A stretch of DNA of 36,877 nt from positions 1 through 36,877 of the forward strand of contig JAEZEH010000056.1 of the NCBI GenBank assembly GCA_023417785.1, read 5' to 3'. The number at the start of each line of letters is the position of its first letter. Position 1 is the stretch's first letter. The position numbers were made by a program, and so were the translations under genes. The notes below the pieces were generated by a model that made no database searches, had not been told where the DNA came from, and saw only the letters and a program-made list of their open reading frames with translations. The stretch comes from Bacteroidota bacterium. Its GTDB lineage: Bacteria; Bacteroidota; Bacteroidia; Cytophagales; Cyclobacteriaceae. This document shows, piece after piece, positions 35,014-36,877 of the stretch.

Positions 35014-35904
35014 ATGGAATTCGGACGAGTAAACAACGACGAACTCGAGGCAATAGATTTCGCCCTCCCTCCTGACGTTATGCTCAGTACCCACAACCCG
35101 TCCGGAGAATTAAACCAAACTACGTTCTTCATCGGATGTGCGAAGTGGGGCCGCAAGGATTGGGTGGGAACAGTCTACCCACCAAAAACACGGGAAGCTG
35201 ATTTTCTCGCGCACTACGCCCGTCACTTCAACAGCATTGAGCTCAATGCCACGTTCTACAAACTTCCCAGGAAGGCGCAGGCTGAAAAGTGGAGTGAGAA
35301 GGTCGGCGAGTCGTTTCTATTTTGCCCGAAGATTTCCCAAAGCATTTCACACATAAGACGGTTAAAAAATGCCGCAGAAACTACAGAGCGATTCCTTGAT
35401 GGCATTGCGGGTTTCGGAAATAAACTCGGTCCGGTGCTGCTCATGCCCCATCCTGCCATGGGGCCAAAAAGTCTCGACACACTGTCTGAGTACCTCGACA
35501 GTCTTCCCGACGACATTAATGTCTTTGTTGAGTTACGTCATCCGGATTGGTTCGATAGGGATACCATCACCTCTGTTTGCAACATCTTGTCTGCCCGCAA
35601 TGCCGGCTTTGTAGTCACCGATGCATCAGGGCGCCGCGATTGCGTCCATATGCATTTTACAATACCCGAAGCATTCATCCGCTTTGTGGGAAACGGCCTG
35701 CACCCTACCGACTACACGCGCATAGATGCTTGGGTCGAGCGCATCGGCGACTGGATGTCAAAAGGAATTCGCAAGGTGTACTTCTTTATGCATCAGCACG
35801 AGGAATTGCATTCACCTGTTTTGTGTAAGTATTTGATTGAGCAGTTAAATCACAAATTGAATCTGAATATCCCCGTTCCTGCGCTTCATAAAGCCGAGTC
35901 ATAA
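35014..35904 (+). CDS. DUF72 (YecE-like) protein
   Basis: 296 residues. After a non-conserved N-terminal extension of about 38 residues, the DUF72 fold starts at FFIGCAKWGRKDWVGTVYPP. It continues with HFNSIELNATFYKLP, FLFCPKISQSISH, GPVLLMPHP, VFVELRHPDWF and YFFMHQHEELHSP, all conserved in this TIM-barrel-like family. The biochemical function of DUF72 is not established as far as I know. The start ATG follows the GC-rich non-coding element directly. The gene stands alone: the next same-strand gene begins 68 bp later and encodes an unrelated envelope protein. Confidence 0.9.
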   Translation: MEFGRVNNDELEAIDFALPPDVMLSTHNPSGELNQTTFFIGCAKWGRKDWVGTVYPPKTREADFLAHYARHFNSIELNATFYKLPRKAQAEKWSEKVGESFLFCPKISQSISHIRRLKNAAETTERFLDGIAGFGNKLGPVLLMPHPAMGPKSLDTLSEYLDSLPDDINVFVELRHPDWFDRDTITSVCNILSARNAGFVVTDASGRRDCVHMHFTIPEAFIRFVGNGLHPTDYTRIDAWVERIGDWMSKGIRKVYFFMHQHEELHSPVLCKYLIEQLNHKLNLNIPVPALHKAES

Positions 35905-35972
35905 GGATCGTACTTTATGACAATGTAATTACCTTATCCCACCGGTTTTCGCTTTATTGCAAATAATCAATA

Positions 35973-36877
35973 ATGTCATTCCACTTCATTCCAGTCTCGA
36001 CTCGTATCACGGTCTTGTTCCTTGCATCCCTAGTTTGGTGTGCTTTGAATTCGTGTGCATCGCGCGAGAAAAAGGGACAACGACTGGCTGAAAAATATTG
36101 CAGCTCATGTCACATTTTCCCTGATCCTGGACTGCTCAGCAAAGAGGTTTGGGAAAAAAATGTATTGCCTGAAATGGCTATCCGAATGGCCATAGAGTTT
36201 CCAGGACCCGGGCAGTTCAGCAAGGAGGACTTGGAGGCACTCGTTTCCTCCATTCCTAAGAGCCCGATGGTGACCAAAAGGGAATGGCAGATGATCTCAG
36301 ACTATTATGTTGCTTCCGCGCCATATGAACTAGTCACTGAAAGTGTCACCCATAATGACACATTACTTCCTTTTAATGTCGAAAAGTTCCGGCTTCCCGG
36401 CGGGCGCGATGGCACAGGTACGATGCTCACAATGGACCCGGTGGCTAATAAATTGTACTATGGAACAAGAGACAGCTTTCTTCATGTTTTTTCGCCCGAC
36501 CTGAAAATACTGTACGAGGTACCCCTGAACAGTCCGCTTGCCGCCGTGCTGCCCCGGAGCGATGGGTTGAGACTGCTTACGATGGGAATCATGGATCCCA
36601 ATGATCAACCTCTCGGCCAATTGCTGATGCGTAAAGAAGACGGGGAAATATCAATCCTGATTGATTCTCTGAAGCGTCCTGTATCGTTTGAAGCTGCTGA
36701 TCTGAACAACGACGGCCTGGACGACTACGTGATTTGTGCCTTCGGACATTACACCGGAGAACTGCTTGCATTTGAACAAACGAAAAACGGCTCATACAAG
36801 AAACATATACTCCAGCAGTTGCCGGGAAGTCGGAAAGTAGTTATACAGGATTTCGACCAAAATGGTTTACCTGACAT
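35973..36877 (+). CDS. FG-GAP repeat lipoprotein with haem c motif (3' end missing)
   Basis: Open from the ATG at 35973 to the window edge (301 codons visible, no frameshift), so the C-terminal part lies outside. The N terminus is a signal sequence with a lipobox-like LNSC (C28). CSSCH at 43-47 is a c-type haem attachment motif, followed by FPDPGLLSKEVWEKNVLP. From about residue 145 beta-propeller-like segments appear, with calcium-type loops DLNNDGLDDY and DFDQNGLPD near the visible end. This combination (N-terminal mono-haem segment plus FG-GAP/VCBS repeats) is, as I recall, widespread in Bacteroidetes and without firm function. The protein is probably exported and membrane-anchored. Confidence 0.85.
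   Translation, partial: MSFHFIPVSTRITVLFLASLVWCALNSCASREKKGQRLAEKYCSSCHIFPDPGLLSKEVWEKNVLPEMAIRMAIEFPGPGQFSKEDLEALVSSIPKSPMVTKREWQMISDYYVASAPYELVTESVTHNDTLLPFNVEKFRLPGGRDGTGTMLTMDPVANKLYYGTRDSFLHVFSPDLKILYEVPLNSPLAAVLPRSDGLRLLTMGIMDPNDQPLGQLLMRKEDGEISILIDSLKRPVSFEAADLNNDGLDDYVICAFGHYTGELLAFEQTKNGSYKKHILQQLPGSRKVVIQDFDQNGLPD

Overview
The window looks like a chromosomal segment from a member of the Bacteroidetes, probably a Cytophagales-type environmental bacterium (the order is an inference; I cannot name a genus). The evidence is a giant cell-surface protein with a type IX secretion (T9SS) type B C-terminal sorting domain followed by a PorP/SprF-family protein, a fused HisB and a fused HisIE, an FG-GAP protein with a haem c motif, kinase and winged-helix families typical of the phylum, and promoter-like TAnnTTTG elements. 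Base composition looks balanced, near 50% GC by eye.

Layout. 1-11071: the 3' part of a SprB-like adhesin (FG-GAP region, CARDB-like domain, about 30 Cys-containing repeats, T9SS sorting domain), followed at 11125-12075 by its likely SprF-type partner. 12077-12402: non-coding spacer made of dispersed repeat modules. 12403-16509 (minus): gyrB then ppk1, probably one transcript. 16655-18028: a secreted leucine-rich-repeat protein divergent from gyrB. 18072-20744 (minus): a TPR lipoprotein candidate, a Nudix CoA pyrophosphatase-like enzyme and PPK2. 20924-28460: a complete histidine operon, hisGDCBHAF-hisIE, preceded by a 25-codon leader peptide with five consecutive His codons and a Rho-independent terminator, i.e. 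a classic attenuator. 28469-29953 (minus): a flavoprotein of the lipoamide dehydrogenase/transhydrogenase family lacking both active-site cysteines. 30106-32630: an orphan membrane histidine kinase with an extra C-terminal STAS/SpoIIAA-like domain, overlapping a PAP2 phosphatase. 32641-33234 (minus): riboflavin synthase. 33336-34796: a six-TM protein, a small winged-helix regulator and a secreted protein, with the same three-half-site operator-like element before the first and the third gene. 34797-35013: GC-rich structured non-coding DNA. 35014-35904: a DUF72 protein. 35973-36877: the 5' part of a lipoprotein with a CxxCH haem motif and FG-GAP repeats.

How the parts work together. The his genes cover all steps from PRPP+ATP to histidine and are packed tightly, with 4-bp overlaps at hisC/hisB, hisH/hisA and hisF/hisIE. 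The exception is a 285-bp repeat element between hisA and hisF. The left edge is a secretion/gliding-type adhesin pair. The two polyphosphate kinases (PPK1 and PPK2) lie within 6 kb of each other.

Most worth a second look: the his attenuator with a fold-by-eye antiterminator; the two shuffled copies of a modular intergenic repeat, one splitting the his operon; the A/B super-repeat in the adhesin; the operator-like element shared by two promoters around the winged-helix regulator; the disulfide-less flavoprotein; and the kinase-STAS fusion. I found no convincing mobile element, CRISPR array, tRNA or rRNA. All comparisons were made by eye without database searches.
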